DNA of 64,000 bases from contig JAJQOW010000014.1 of assembly GCA_037975125.1 (NCBI GenBank), forward strand, positions 22,951,914-23,015,913. The letters run 5' to 3'. A program made the translations under genes and the position numbers. Source of the DNA: Latrodectus hesperus. Taxonomy: Eukaryota; Arthropoda; Arachnida; Araneae; Theridiidae. A model generated the notes under the pieces. That model worked only from the letters and a program-made list of their open reading frames with translations. It was not told where the DNA came from and did no database searches. The number at the start of each line of letters is the position of its first letter. Position 1 is the first letter of the stretch. Below, piece after piece: positions 1-9,570 of the stretch.

Positions 1-340
1 AGGTACTATCTAAAATATCGATAATTCGTAAACACACATGAATCCTATCTAAAATAAGCATTGTTACTATAGCAACCATTACTCCATAGACTACATTGCG
101 AGAGCTATTCTTCTGGTAGATAGACAGTATATGACCAAAAGTCACCGAATGTCTCTCGGCTTCAAATAACCAATTCCATTATATCGTTTGATGTGTATGA
201 AAACATTTCAGGCTATAGAACATTCTATGTGGTAACAGTTTAGAACAGTTTTTTTTTCTTTTGCATCAGCACGTTTCTGCTTCTGTAGATCTCACAGCGC
301 TTTGGTTTGATTATAATCTGGTTAAATACTTGCCTGGTTG
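1..340. other. A+T-rich unique sequence, no gene seen
   Basis: No open frame of note, repeat or RNA-like feature is visible before the hAT element target-site duplication at 341. Confidence 0.5.
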
Positions 341-348
341 GCTTAAAG

Positions 349-1149
349 GATAGGTTCCCAAAGCGATCCAGGTGGACCCCCAGGGGTCCATGGGAGACCA
401 CACGGGGGTCCACATAGACGTGAAAAGAAAACAGGGATTCACAAGTTCTGAGTGGGAGTCCACGAAAAATTTTCTGGTGTTCATAATAAAGAACAAAAAT
501 TTTGGCTTGGATTTACCTGTCACTGTACGCAGATAGCATCCTTCACTAGGTAGGTACTCAAAAATGTTCGAGACTCAGTTCAAACACAGAATTGAATAGA
601 ACAATAGATAATACAAGTGTACTCACATGTCGAGACTTGCAAAGTGCCGTCAGTGTGCTCGCTCGTCCGGGATCTTGTTTAGACCTGCAAAGGGATGAAA
701 TGCGACTTGCGCTGTGCTTGAAATCTGCATTAGTATAAATACGAATGCCAAGAACAAAACGTTACTCATTTGTTTCCGGGATTCTGAACATAAAAGTGTG
801 ACTGTGAGTGAATCGATGTCAATGTTTGCAGTGCTGGAAAAAATAAGTATCTGCCTATTTGTTAAATTTTTCTTGTATATTGTAATTTATCAAACATATT
901 ATATTTGTTTTACTACTTGAGTGTAGTAGGTAGTTATGTAGTAAAAATTATAAATACTAGAGATTATTCTAAACTTCTATAAAAAAGAACAAAAAGCCAG
1001 GGAAGATTAGACTTTAGGTATCTAGGTACTTTTTTGTTTAAGTAATTTTTGTTAGTACCTAGGTATTTTTTGTTAGCAGCAGGGGGTCTACCGAAAATAG
1101 TAAAACTTTGAAAGTGGTCCACGAGAAAAAAAAAGTTTGGGAACCCATG
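349..1149. mobile_element. hAT-like non-autonomous DNA transposon, 801 bp
   Basis: The ends form a terminal inverted repeat: the left end reads GATAGGTTCCCAAA and the right end, reverse-complemented, reads CATGGGTTCCCAAA (2 of 14 differ). Subterminal GTGGACC blocks follow on both sides. An exact 8-bp direct repeat, GCTTAAAG, lies at 341-348 and 1150-1157; 8 bp is the duplication length typical of hAT transposases. The interior has no transposase-like frame: the frames at 311-523 and 964-1212 are translations of the subterminal regions. I read this as a deletion derivative or MITE-like member mobilised in trans. The class is inferred from TIR style and duplication length, not from a protein. 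Confidence 0.75.
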
Positions 1150-1397
1150 GCTTAAAGCTTTGATTTGTGATTTTGTGATATCTTTGGAATGAGTCGCAGG
1201 GTTAACTTGCATACTGGAGATACCTGACTTGGAAGCAGTGTATATTGTTCACCAATGTTGATAGATGAACAGCTTACGAAGACTTAATGGATAATTTATC
1301 GGGAAGAGAGAATTGTCGAATTAAAACAAAGTAAGACCTTTTGACCAATCAGTCACTGCGATTGTCTTTCAGACGAACAGTATCGGGTTTATGTTAA

Positions 1398-1657
1398 GGC
1401 CGCGGTGGCCTGGGTGGTGAAGGCGGGGTTTTCATTATCGGAATGTAGAGAGTTCTTATCCCAGCTTACCCGAATATCCTTCGTGTTCACTAACGGCTGT
1501 TAGGGGATGTTCAATAAGCCATGGTTGCAATGTCCTCCGAAAGAAATGATACCTCTGGCGGTGACACGGCAAATACTAAATGGTCTTCTGGTTGATCTCT
1601 GCTTCTAAATCATAAAGACTCGCTATCGGCTGCTTCCATTTGTATAAGAACTACTTG
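1398..1657 (+). mobile_element. SINE F (tRNA-derived), 5' part, interrupted by a LINE
   Basis: The tRNA-like head starts with GGCCGCGGTGGCCTGG and carries an A-box-like TGGCCTGGGTGG; the B box is decayed (GAGTTCTTATCC where other copies have GAGTTCGAATCC). The body matches the SINE F copies at 19.6, 32.2 and 32.5 kb (CAATGTCCTCC..GAAATGATACCTCTGG). It stops at 1657 because a LINE-derived element inserted there. The tail resumes at 2180-2237, after the insertion. Confidence 0.75.
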
Positions 1658-2166
1658 CAATGCTGGGTGGACTGTTATGTTACCTGAGCTTATTAATTGT
1701 TATCTTATGGCTGAAAAGACACAAGAAACAACAAACCTTTCTGCAATTGCAGGTGAAGCCTCTGAAGTAGACCTTGCTGAAAAAGACAAGGGAACTCAGA
1801 TGCAATCTAGTGAAGGGGCAGCAATGAATCCTTCACAGGAGGAAGAAATGACCTCCAAACCATCTTCTGGTGAAAGTCAGGAAGCTATCGCTAGCATGAC
1901 TGACTCTCTGACCAGAGGAAACGGCCAAGCATATCATTTACGAATGCGAGGCTCTTGCCCTCCCTAGATTCACTTCTTTAGGCATCATCCATACTAGAGA
2001 GTGACACCTAGACTCCATTAAAGGGTTGTCGGACTTTATTAATAAAGTGGGTGACCCGAGCAACTGGAACTAGGAAACATTGGGTTTGGAGTGAATAGTA
2101 CAAAATGCTGATAAAAGCAGAGGTGCCTAATGACATACAAACCCAACTCTAAGAAGAGGAAGAAGG
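1658..2166 (+). mobile_element. internally deleted LINE inserted into SINE F
   Basis: An exact 13-bp target-site duplication, TAAGAACTACTTG, lies at 1645-1657 and 2167-2179. The right half (from about 1911) is the 3' end of the LINE also seen at 3.1 and 28.7 kb, with the same DFINKVGDPSNWN terminus and an AAG-rich tail. The left half (1658-1910) is absent from those copies. It holds an open frame from 1677 (second ATG at 1707) of about 78 codons rich in Glu, Ser, Thr and Ala, with no domain I recognise. It then runs out of frame into the LINE 3' part and stops at 1967. My reading is the LINE's 5' end (possibly the start of ORF1) joined to its 3' end with the reverse transcriptase removed, either before transposition or by later deletion. 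Confidence 0.65.
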
Positions 2167-2237
2167 TAAGAACTACTTGTGGATCCTAATTCAGGGCTAG
2201 GTACAAAAAGTACTCTGTTGCAACAACAAAAGTGTTT
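2167..2237 (+). mobile_element. SINE F, 3' tail after the LINE insertion
   Basis: After the second target-site copy the sequence TTCAGGGCTAGGTAC..TTGCAACAACAA matches the SINE F tail of the 19.6-kb copy (CTCAGGGTGAGGTACAGGG..TGCAACAACAAG). This restores the continuity of the element that begins at 1398 and ends in an AAC repeat. Confidence 0.65.
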
Positions 2238-3112
2238 TCTATCTATATTTTTTCAAAGTTATCTGTTAAGTATTAACTTTGCCAATGTGTGTATTACTTA
2301 TAGAATAGTCGTAAAAGTTTTACCTGTCCAAAATGTCTAAAAACAAGTATAATTTCAAACGTTAAAGTAGCTATGAGTCAAATAACTTAAAATGCTACGC
2401 AGATCTTTACTATTATTTAACCGATATATTTTGAAACAATTCTTCAAAAGTATTCCAAAAGAATTTTACCCAATTGTTGGTTTGGGCTGTCGAGACTTCT
2501 GAAACAGTACCTGCATTTCTATTCTCATATCTCAAAGGAGAAACGTAGGGGGGAGGGGAATTCTCCATGAAAACGCTTCCTGAATCTTCTAGTTCCGTAT
2601 TTTAAAAGTCCTAACCACTAGGGATATATGGCGGGAAAGAGGGAAAATGTCCAGGATGCGTATCCACTGTGATGGGGAATTTATACACGACCGCGGCGGA
2701 AATTTGTTTGAGAAATTCCCTCTTTTGGGGGGTGGGAAGGTATAAAAACGGTAGATTGGCGCGAAATAAATATTCACGAATGCAAATTTTATGTTTCGGT
2801 TATTCAGGGAGGATATCAGTCAATCCCTGTATCTTCTGCATGCGTTTCTCTTCTTTCTTCTCCTTTCTTTTTTCTGCTTTTCCTTGGAGATAAGTTTAAG
2901 CCATAAAAACGTAGGGAATACATGAGATTCAGGTATGCACTCTCTCGTCACGTGACTTTAGTATTACTCTGAAATCTCTAATCCTGGTGTTCTGCTCTAG
3001 GATAGGAAATATTACTCGATAAACTGGTGAGAAAAAGTTTGGTTGCCGTGACTCCTCAATTTGGATTATAGCAAGTTTTCCAGTCCTGGTCTTAGGCATA
3101 ACTTCTTTAAAT
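2238..3112. other. unique spacer with a mixed-composition block
   Basis: A+T-rich to about 2500. Positions 2520-2890 are more balanced and contain pyrimidine runs and GACCGCGGCGG. The overlapping frames at 2589-2893 are short and share no family I recognise. No gene is supported. Confidence 0.4.
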
Positions 3113-3123
3113 GAAGTAATCAG

Positions 3124-3689
3124 CTAAACAAGGATTGTCTTTTGCTCCCTTTGGTGCAGAACCATTTTGTGGGATCAATTTGAAGACCGCAAAAACCAAT
3201 GTTCTTAGACGGAAAAAACGAAAAAAGTATGAAGCTTGGCTCAACAATCCTGGTCAAACCCACGCTAAAAGTATGATCTGTGGATCATCAGCGAGGATTA
3301 CCTCTGAAATTCTAAGATGCTCTAGGCAGAAGATACGTTTAATCGTAGGCTTCATAACTGGGCACTACTATTTCAGAAATCACCTCCATAAAATGGGACT
3401 GTTTCAGCAAGACCCTATCTGCAGGAAATGTCATACGCAAGAGGAAACGGCCAAGCATATCATTTACGAATGCGAGGCTCTTGCCCTCCCTAGATTAACT
3501 TCTTTAGGCATCATCCATACTAGAGAGTTACACGTAGACTCCATTAAAGGGTTATCGGACTTTATTAATAAAGTGGGTGACCCGAGCAACTGGAACTAGG
3601 AAACATTGGGTTTGGAGTGAATAGTACAAAATGCTGATAAAAGCAGAGGTGCCCTATATGACATACAAACCCAACTCTAAGAAGAAGAA
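3124..3689 (+). mobile_element. 5'-truncated LINE (I/R1-Jockey-like) with C-terminal coding region
   Basis: An exact 11-bp duplication, GAAGTAATCAG, flanks the copy at 3113-3123 and 3690-3700. The frame 3135-3599 encodes the extreme C-terminus of a non-LTR polyprotein: a basic stretch, an IVGFITGHYYFRNHL block and then a Cys-x2-Cys-x8-His-x4-Cys zinc-binding pattern (CRKCH..KH..YEC). The layout resembles the region after the RT and RNase H domains in R1/Jockey/I-type elements. The stop at 3597-3599 is followed by a short 3' UTR ending in an (AAG)n tail. RT and endonuclease are missing through 5' truncation, so it is not mobile by itself. The 28.7-kb copy is nearly the same sequence, indicating fairly recent activity of the family. 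Confidence 0.85.
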
Positions 3690-3700
3690 GAAGTAATCAG

Positions 3701-4480
3701 TTATTGGCCCACTTCAGGAATTTTCCAATCTTCTTTTTTTTTCTCGATATTTTTTAAAAAAGGCATTTTTTTAATAAACTATTCACATTTTTAATATAAT
3801 CTACAGCTAACAACATAATTATATCACTAATAAGTCGACATACTGAATACATTAATGAAAGTTTGATTGAAAAAAATAGTCGAAAAATCATTTAAAAAAA
3901 ACGTTTATACCAAGATATATTTTTAAGAAATATAATTCTATTAAGAAACCTAAATCACATGGTAAGTTAAAAGGGCTTTATCATTTTCTCCTTTAGACCG
4001 AATGTTTAATTGTATAATTATTAAGAACCATTCACAAAAATAAAAATTACATTTTTGACATTTTCTCTTGATAAAAAAAAACTCATTTATTTTGTGATAT
4101 ATACTAAAAAGAAGGTAACTAGAATAATTTGTAATTCTCTTTTTAGTGTTTATGTCAATGATATTATTACATAGTTATCCAGAAGTTGTTTTAGTATCGT
4201 CATAAATGACTTCTGTTACATTCTTAATACATTGTTAACTTTTCCAAAAAAACACTACCACTTTATAAACTGACTGCCCAAAGACTGTCGTATTTGATAT
4301 TTCTCATATGGGTGAAAATTCTCTTTTTCAACTCTGATTTCATCTGAGCGTGATGCCCTGTTCCATAAATAGAACTCAGGCGATTTTCTTTGAAGAGAAA
4401 TAGTTCCTGACTATACCGAAGTTTTAAGAGACAAGCTGGAATAATTTATCGCCAAACAAATAAATTCCATTCTAGTCTAG
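3701..4480. other. A+T-rich unique sequence, nothing recognised
   Basis: Dominated by A and T runs. No usable frame, RNA gene or repeat unit was seen. Confidence 0.5.
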
Positions 4481-4700
4481 CGGAGTTGTTGGCAGGGAAC
4501 TCCGTCATCCATTACAGGACGTTTGTGGCCATGTTTCAATTTTGTTGGTGTGTCTCGGATGCAGCGGGAACGGAGATAACTCATCTTCCTCGGAGACCAC
4601 ACACCAGGAAGAATGCCAGCCCGCGCGTTCCTCCGTCCCATGCCTGTTTGTGAAGCTGACAGACACTTATTGGCATGACATTGTGTTCCGTGGACTCCTA
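4480..4700. other. G+C-balanced island, candidate conserved non-coding element
   Basis: An abrupt change to balanced composition with no SINE or LINE similarity (for example CGGATGCAGCGGGAACGGAG and AGCCCGCGCGTTCC). No frame spans it. It could be regulatory DNA or an untranslated exon; neither is proven. Confidence 0.3.
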
Positions 4701-4941
4701 AATGCCTTGTACTAATAGAGAAAAATTGAGGGAGAAGATTTCATAAGTGGATGAATTTACCTTCCCTTATTAGTGAGCAGATTGGCCAGAAAGTCAAAGT
4801 TTATAAATTGTTTAAGTAAAGGAATTGAAGTATGTTCTGCGTTTATGAATCATTTTTACTAAATGTGGTATTATTGCTTATTGAAAGAGCAAGATTATTG
4901 TTATTGATTAATTTTTATTTTACATATTTACAAAATCAATT

Positions 4942-5335
4942 AGAGCTCCAGTGGCTCAGTAGCTTCACGCCGCTTCCCGTAAGCTCAGCAAAGTGAAGCA
5001 TCGTTTGCCGCGGGCAGTGGTTGGGAGGGTGACCACGGTGTACTCTCCTTCGCTGGGTTGCTGGAACTCCGGGGGTTGGGGACGTGTCCATGTTAATCTG
5101 TGGCGTTCAAAGTCCTTCCGCTGCTGTGGCGTGGATGTGGAGAGGATGTGGCCAGCTCAGGTGTGGCCTCGTCACCTGATCGTGGTCTCAAAATGACGAG
5201 GCACCTTAAAAAAGCAAAGTCGTACTTTTACCTTCGCGGTGCTCTGATCCAAACGAAAGACGCTCCCTATTGACTTAATTCGCACAGCCAAAGGCATAGC
5301 GAGCTTTGGCTTGTCTAAGTGTCATAAGCAACAAT
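4942..5335 (+). mobile_element. SINE G: 5S rRNA-derived SINE (SINE3-like), complete
   Basis: Flanked by an exact 10-bp duplication, AAAATCAATT, at 4932-4941 and 5336-5345. The first ~100 bp align with arthropod 5S rRNA over the internal promoter: AAGTGAAGCATCG for the box A region (5S AAGTTAAGCAACG), then CGCGGGCAGT and TTGGGAGGGTGACC for the box C region (5S TTAGATGGGGGACC), with the same 18-nt spacing from the start of box A to CGCGG. The body (to about 5200) is unique to this family. The last ~135 bp are shared with the tRNA-headed SINE H and end in CATAAGCAACAA. The frame 4993-5196 is incidental. The 5S origin is my alignment from memory; the duplication is seen directly. Confidence 0.8.
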
Positions 5336-5345
5336 AAAATCAATT

Positions 5346-5840
5346 TCAGAAAAAATATTGAAAAAAAAAATAATTCAAGGCGAAATTTCACTATTTAGAA
5401 TTGAATTTGTCAAATGGAGTTAAGTTCTCCAAAGGGATGGAAAATATCTCAACAATCATCCAACTCCAAAAAGTGTGTATACGTGTGATAAATTGATACA
5501 TTTCTAAAATTTAAAAGCTTTCTTTGGACTTCAAGATAGCAGCTGGAGGGTTTGGTTTTCAAATAAAGTATAAATGTTTTATTGGATAATATGTAAGTCC
5601 TAATACTAATTTCCATCTGCTGTTAAAACGAGAGTCACTGATTTGTAATCTAGGCATGGATTTAGATATTAAAATTTGAAAAAAAAATTAAATTACATGA
5701 ACGCTGCTGGAAAATTAGTATTTTAAGAAAAATTCTTATTTTCTTGTCCACGTTTTATGAAAATTGACCAACCCCATACTTGGACCATGAGCATTTGCAC
5801 ATGGTATGCATTTTAATCAAGAAGTTTCCGTCCAATCCAA
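5346..5840. other. A+T-rich unique sequence
   Basis: No feature recognised between SINE G and the balanced block that follows. Confidence 0.45.
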
Positions 5841-6200
5841 ACTGTGCCTGGGGGTGACGAAAGGGATGACCAGTCCGCTGATGCACGGAGTTAAGAAGAT
5901 GCGATTGGTTCGTTCACGCTTCATAACTTTTGGTTGACGGAAAGCAGAGAGAGACCCTTCCTCCCCTGCCCTGGTCTTTCAGAGCCCTGGTTGGCATTTA
6001 ATGGCTCGGGACGTCATTTTTACGACCGGATGCGGATGATTGTGAAGAAATCAATCTTCTGCCGCGTTTGATTCGGGCTTCCTGGAGAAGGATTGATTGA
6101 CCTGAGGCCAGTGAGAGTGTCATCCCCGTCGCAAATGAAATGGAATCGCTTCGGAGCTTAACCCTGCCATCCGAGAGAGCTTGAGAAGGAGAAATAAATT
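5840..6200. other. G+C-balanced island, candidate conserved non-coding element
   Basis: Repeat-free block with GGGACGTCATTTTTACGACC and a TTGATTGACCTGAGG segment, sharply different from its A+T-rich flanks. No convincing frame. Regulatory function is only a possibility. Confidence 0.3.
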
Positions 6201-6498
6201 ACCTCATCTTCTGCAGAATTCTTCTGAAGTCTCATACTATATTCCTAAAGAGTTTTTATCATTGCCTAGAAACCATCTTCACTTTATATCGTCTCCCAAA
6301 CTATGCGTAGCAAAGATTTTGCATCACAGTGTAAAATATGATTTGTACAAAAAGTAGAGCAATTAAAATTTAATGTTGGCGTAAGCAAGGCGTAAGACTT
6401 AAGATTTAAAAGCGATTGTTTACGAACATTGAAATTATTGATTTAGAATTCTATAAATTAAAGAAATTTAAAAAATTTTAATCGTCATTGCCGATTTA

Positions 6499-6780
6499 GG
6501 CACAAATATTGTATATCAGTAATCCAGAGTGCTAAATTCTGAATTTTTTGGGATGAAGAAATGTTGCCAAGATGACGTATTTTGACATGCGTGATGACGT
6601 AAATACTAGGGATGCCAAAGTAGATTTTTTGCATAATTCTTTTTGCATAGTTTTTGCATAATTTTCCATAATTCTATATCTTGGACGTAATGAAAACCAG
6701 GTTGCCAGATGCATAAGAAAATCCGCCAAAAAATCACCAAACTCAGAATTTGGCATCCAGGATTATACGGCTTCTGTGCC
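6499..6780 (-). mobile_element. Mutator-like MITE, older copy
   Basis: Related in inverted orientation to the better preserved element at 17204-17457. It begins GGCACAAATATTGTAT and ends ATTATACGGCTTCTGTGCC, so the outer ends are inverted copies of each other. Internal blocks shared with the other copy include TGACGTA..TTTTGACATGCGTGATGACGTAAATACTA and AAAATCCGCCAAAAAATC. I see no intact target-site duplication. A ~30-bp internal expansion of TTTTTGCATA repeats makes it longer than the other copy. Confidence 0.7.
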
Positions 6781-7230
6781 AAATTTTCATCCATTATGTA
6801 CACGATTCTTAATTGAATTGAATTTTCATTCAATTATTGAATATTTTTTCCCAGTTGGATTTAATAACGTGTTTATTGAAGCCTTTTTCTTAGTAGCATC
6901 TTTATTTAATGAATAACAGCCGCCATTTTGTGTCGATTTGTTCTACTTCAAAACTGATACTGTTTTATCAAAATAAAGTTTAATTCGAATATATTTATCA
7001 GGTAAATGTAATTTAAGTAAAAAAAATAAATTTTAATTAAAAAAGGATGAGACATTTTGAATTCTTCAAAAAGGAATTCGATTAAAATATGAGTAAAGAT
7101 AAAAAGATTGCTTAAAAATTCAACTCTGAGATAACGAAAAATTATGGTATTGTGTTCTAAGTGATCATCATGTCGCTATAAGTAAATTCAGATTTGAAAT
7201 TAGTAAGTGTGATTTAAAAAAAATAAAAAC
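6781..7230. other. A+T-rich unique sequence
   Basis: No gene, repeat or RNA-like structure recognised. Confidence 0.45.
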
Positions 7231-7513
7231 AGCTTAGAACAAAGGGAATGTAATGCATATTGTTGGAACTATAATTCTTTTAACACATTTAATTCGCATT
7301 TATCTTCTAACTCAACAAGATTTCCTAGACAGTTTTATTTTTGTTCTTTATATAGTTAAAGCACCACCGTCTCTGTCTTTGTTTTAGTACACCCATTTGC
7401 TAGCTACAACTGTAACTTCTGTCAAAAACCAGATGGTTATTCATTTGGTCTTCCATGCGACGCCTATGGCAGAATCCGGAACATACTCAGCCTCGGCTTC
7501 GCAGGACAAGGAC
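7231..7513 (+). repeat. tandem duplication, copy 1, with exon-like segment
   Basis: A ~283-bp unit is repeated immediately at 7514-7801. The exon-like part starts at 7388 after an acceptor-like run (TCTGTCTTTGTTTTAG). Its open frame, read from CAC at 7390, gives HPFASYNCNFCQKPDGYSFG and continues through the motif PCDAYGRIRNILSLGFAGQ to a stop near 7535. Codon composition is richer in G+C than the flanks. No protein family recognised. No strong donor site follows in this copy, so an exon is only a hypothesis. Confidence 0.45.
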
Positions 7514-7801
7514 AGCTTAGAACAAAGGGAATGTAATGCATATTGTTGGAACTATAATTCTTTTAACACATTTAAATCGCATTTATCTTTTAACTCAACA
7601 AGATTTCCTAAACAGTATTATTTTTGTTCTTTATATAGTTAAAGCACCACCGTCTCTGTCTTTGTTTTAATGTTAGTACACCCATTTGCTAGCTACAACT
7701 GTAACTTCCGTCAAAAACCAGATGATTATTCATTTGGTCTTCCATGCGACGCCTATGGCAGAATCCGGAACATACTCAGCCTCGGCTTCGCAGGACAAGG
7801 A
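7514..7801 (+). repeat. tandem duplication, copy 2, with exon-like segment
   Basis: Same unit as copy 1. The exon-like part starts at 7677, after an acceptor that differs by a 6-nt insertion (TTTTAATGTTAG). Over the ~125-bp coding-like part only two bases differ, both changing amino acids (Cys to Arg, Gly to Asp); the ~157-bp flank has four substitutions plus the insertion. The frame stays open to about 7879 past the unit end, with a weak donor candidate (AAAG|GTTCTC) near 7826. It could be a duplicated exon of an unseen gene or a duplicated pseudogene fragment. Confidence 0.45.
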
Positions 7802-8440
7802 GCAAGTGCTGAGAAAAACATCAAAGGTTCTCTTCTTTACTTTATCCCCTGCCATAAATTCTGCCCCAACCCCTTTTAATATTCAGGCGATATTTATTCT
7901 GTTTTCCAAAGTCAAGAAGGAGAAGAGTTTTGTGTGTGTTTAAAGTACCTCATCAAACTTTTGAAGACGGAATCTTCTGCGAGAGTTAGTTGGGGGTGGG
8001 GGGGTTCCTCCAAAGAAAACTGAACGAAATCGTCTGCAGGCGGGCCTTCGAATAAATCCTCTGCATAAGCCAGCCCAAAGAAATTAACCCCCTCAGGATA
8101 ATCGGGGCACACGCCGGGTATTTACGCTGATTGCGTTTACCGTGCGACTTGATGAATCTCTTTACCCTTTCGCCTTCGTTAGGGGTGGCGCCATTTCTCC
8201 AAGGGCCAATCGATTGCCACCCCCACCTTGATGAGAGAGCGAGGGGAATCCACCCTCACCACGGGATAGAACAGTACTTCCCGGATAGAAAGGAAAAGCA
8301 TCCCAGCTTAAGGGATTTGCGCCCTACTGTTTTTGGCTGTTTGCGTAATTGTTTTAATTCCCTTCTATGTCCCCTCCCCCACTGTGTCTTCAGAAATTGA
8401 GAAGGATGCTGACAAGTTCTTCCCAATTTAAATTTCTTTT
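7802..8440. other. mixed-composition block, no gene identified
   Basis: Positions 7960-8420 are G+C-balanced and repeat-free. Frames on both strands (7912-8447) overlap one another and share no recognised family. Candidate regulatory or non-coding conserved sequence. Confidence 0.3.
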
Positions 8441-9281
8441 TATTCATTTAAAATTGGCGCCAATCAGATGCTGGAAGACGTGATTGTAAGAAAATTATCG
8501 CAAGGTTACTTAATTCTTGAAATAACCATGAAATTGTTATTTTCGTCTGTTAATATTTATTCGTCGTAAATAAAATGATCTGTACTGTGTTTCCTCAAAT
8601 TGATTTATTCTCCACTTTCAAAAAATATATTTTCGAAGAGGATTTTTTACTGATTTCAAGCTTTTAAATATTTTATTTCTATTCTCAACTTAATTAAAAG
8701 TATTTACTTTCATTTACTCATTTATTTTTATTATTTATAAATTATTATTATTTTTTCTTGTACCCACAGTGATTCAGATTTAAAACAGGCTTATAAATAT
8801 TTTTGGATCATTTCAAGTCTCCATCTTAGTTCATATCAATATTTCTCATTGATCAAACTATTCTTCAGTTGGTACGTTTATGTCTGACTGCAGACATGAA
8901 GTTACAGTATTATCCGTGATTAAGATACCTTTATGCCTGACTGTGTAGGTTTGAAGCCATAGACTTTGTTTGTTTGAAAGTCGTTTCAATTCTTTTTTGA
9001 GGAGACATTTTTAGATTCTTTGTTTCTCCTGAAACGTCATGGTTTCTGTGAGCAGTGTCTTTTGTTTTGGATTTAATGAGTCATCTTTCATCGCAACCTG
9101 ATTGCCAATCTCTAATAATTGAAATTCTGAAGACCAATTTGTAATCCATACTTTAGAGATATTGATTTTAGCGTAGATGCAGAAAAAAGCACCGGAGATC
9201 TTCAAGAGAAAGGCTATATGAACTATTTTTGATGCTATTTTAGATAATATTTGAAGAAAAAGAGATATCATGTTTAACTTT
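8441..9281. other. A+T-rich unique sequence
   Basis: Nothing recognised. The minus-strand frame at 9011-9271 has no known motifs. Confidence 0.45.
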
Positions 9282-9570
9282 ATAAAATCTATATAAGGTT
9301 GATAATATTATTCAATACATAAAGCAGACTTGAATGAGATGGGCAGGTCACCTTTGAAAAATTGCTGAGAGAACAACTCTTAAAGTCTTTCATGCAAGCT
9401 CTTTGAGTGGAAGATCTGGAAGAAGACTTAAGAAAAGATGGAGGGTCAGCTCTTTGGTGAGAATTTCGCTGAACTAAAAATAAAATACTTGAGATCTTCT
9501 ACTGGAAAGGGGAATGAAAAAAAATCCTGAAGAAGGTCAAGGCCCACAACGGTTGGTTAAGGATACGTTG
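9282..9570 (+). mobile_element. RTE-like LINE remnant, C-terminal region
   Basis: Translation across two frames with stops gives the typical RTE C-terminus: DNIIQYIKQT, then MRWAGHL, AERTTLKVFHASSLSGRSGR, KKRWRV, ELKI..RSSTGKGNE and a final KKVKAHNG. It is broken by several stops and frameshifts. The 3' end lacks the GGGCTGTCGTGCC block of the RTE copies at 31, 48 and 56 kb, so this is a separate, older subfamily. No target-site duplication found. Confidence 0.7.

Noticed and set aside
1677..1967. 96-codon frame as a host gene
   Set aside because: It lies wholly inside an element bounded by a 13-bp target duplication and its end is out-of-frame LINE sequence.
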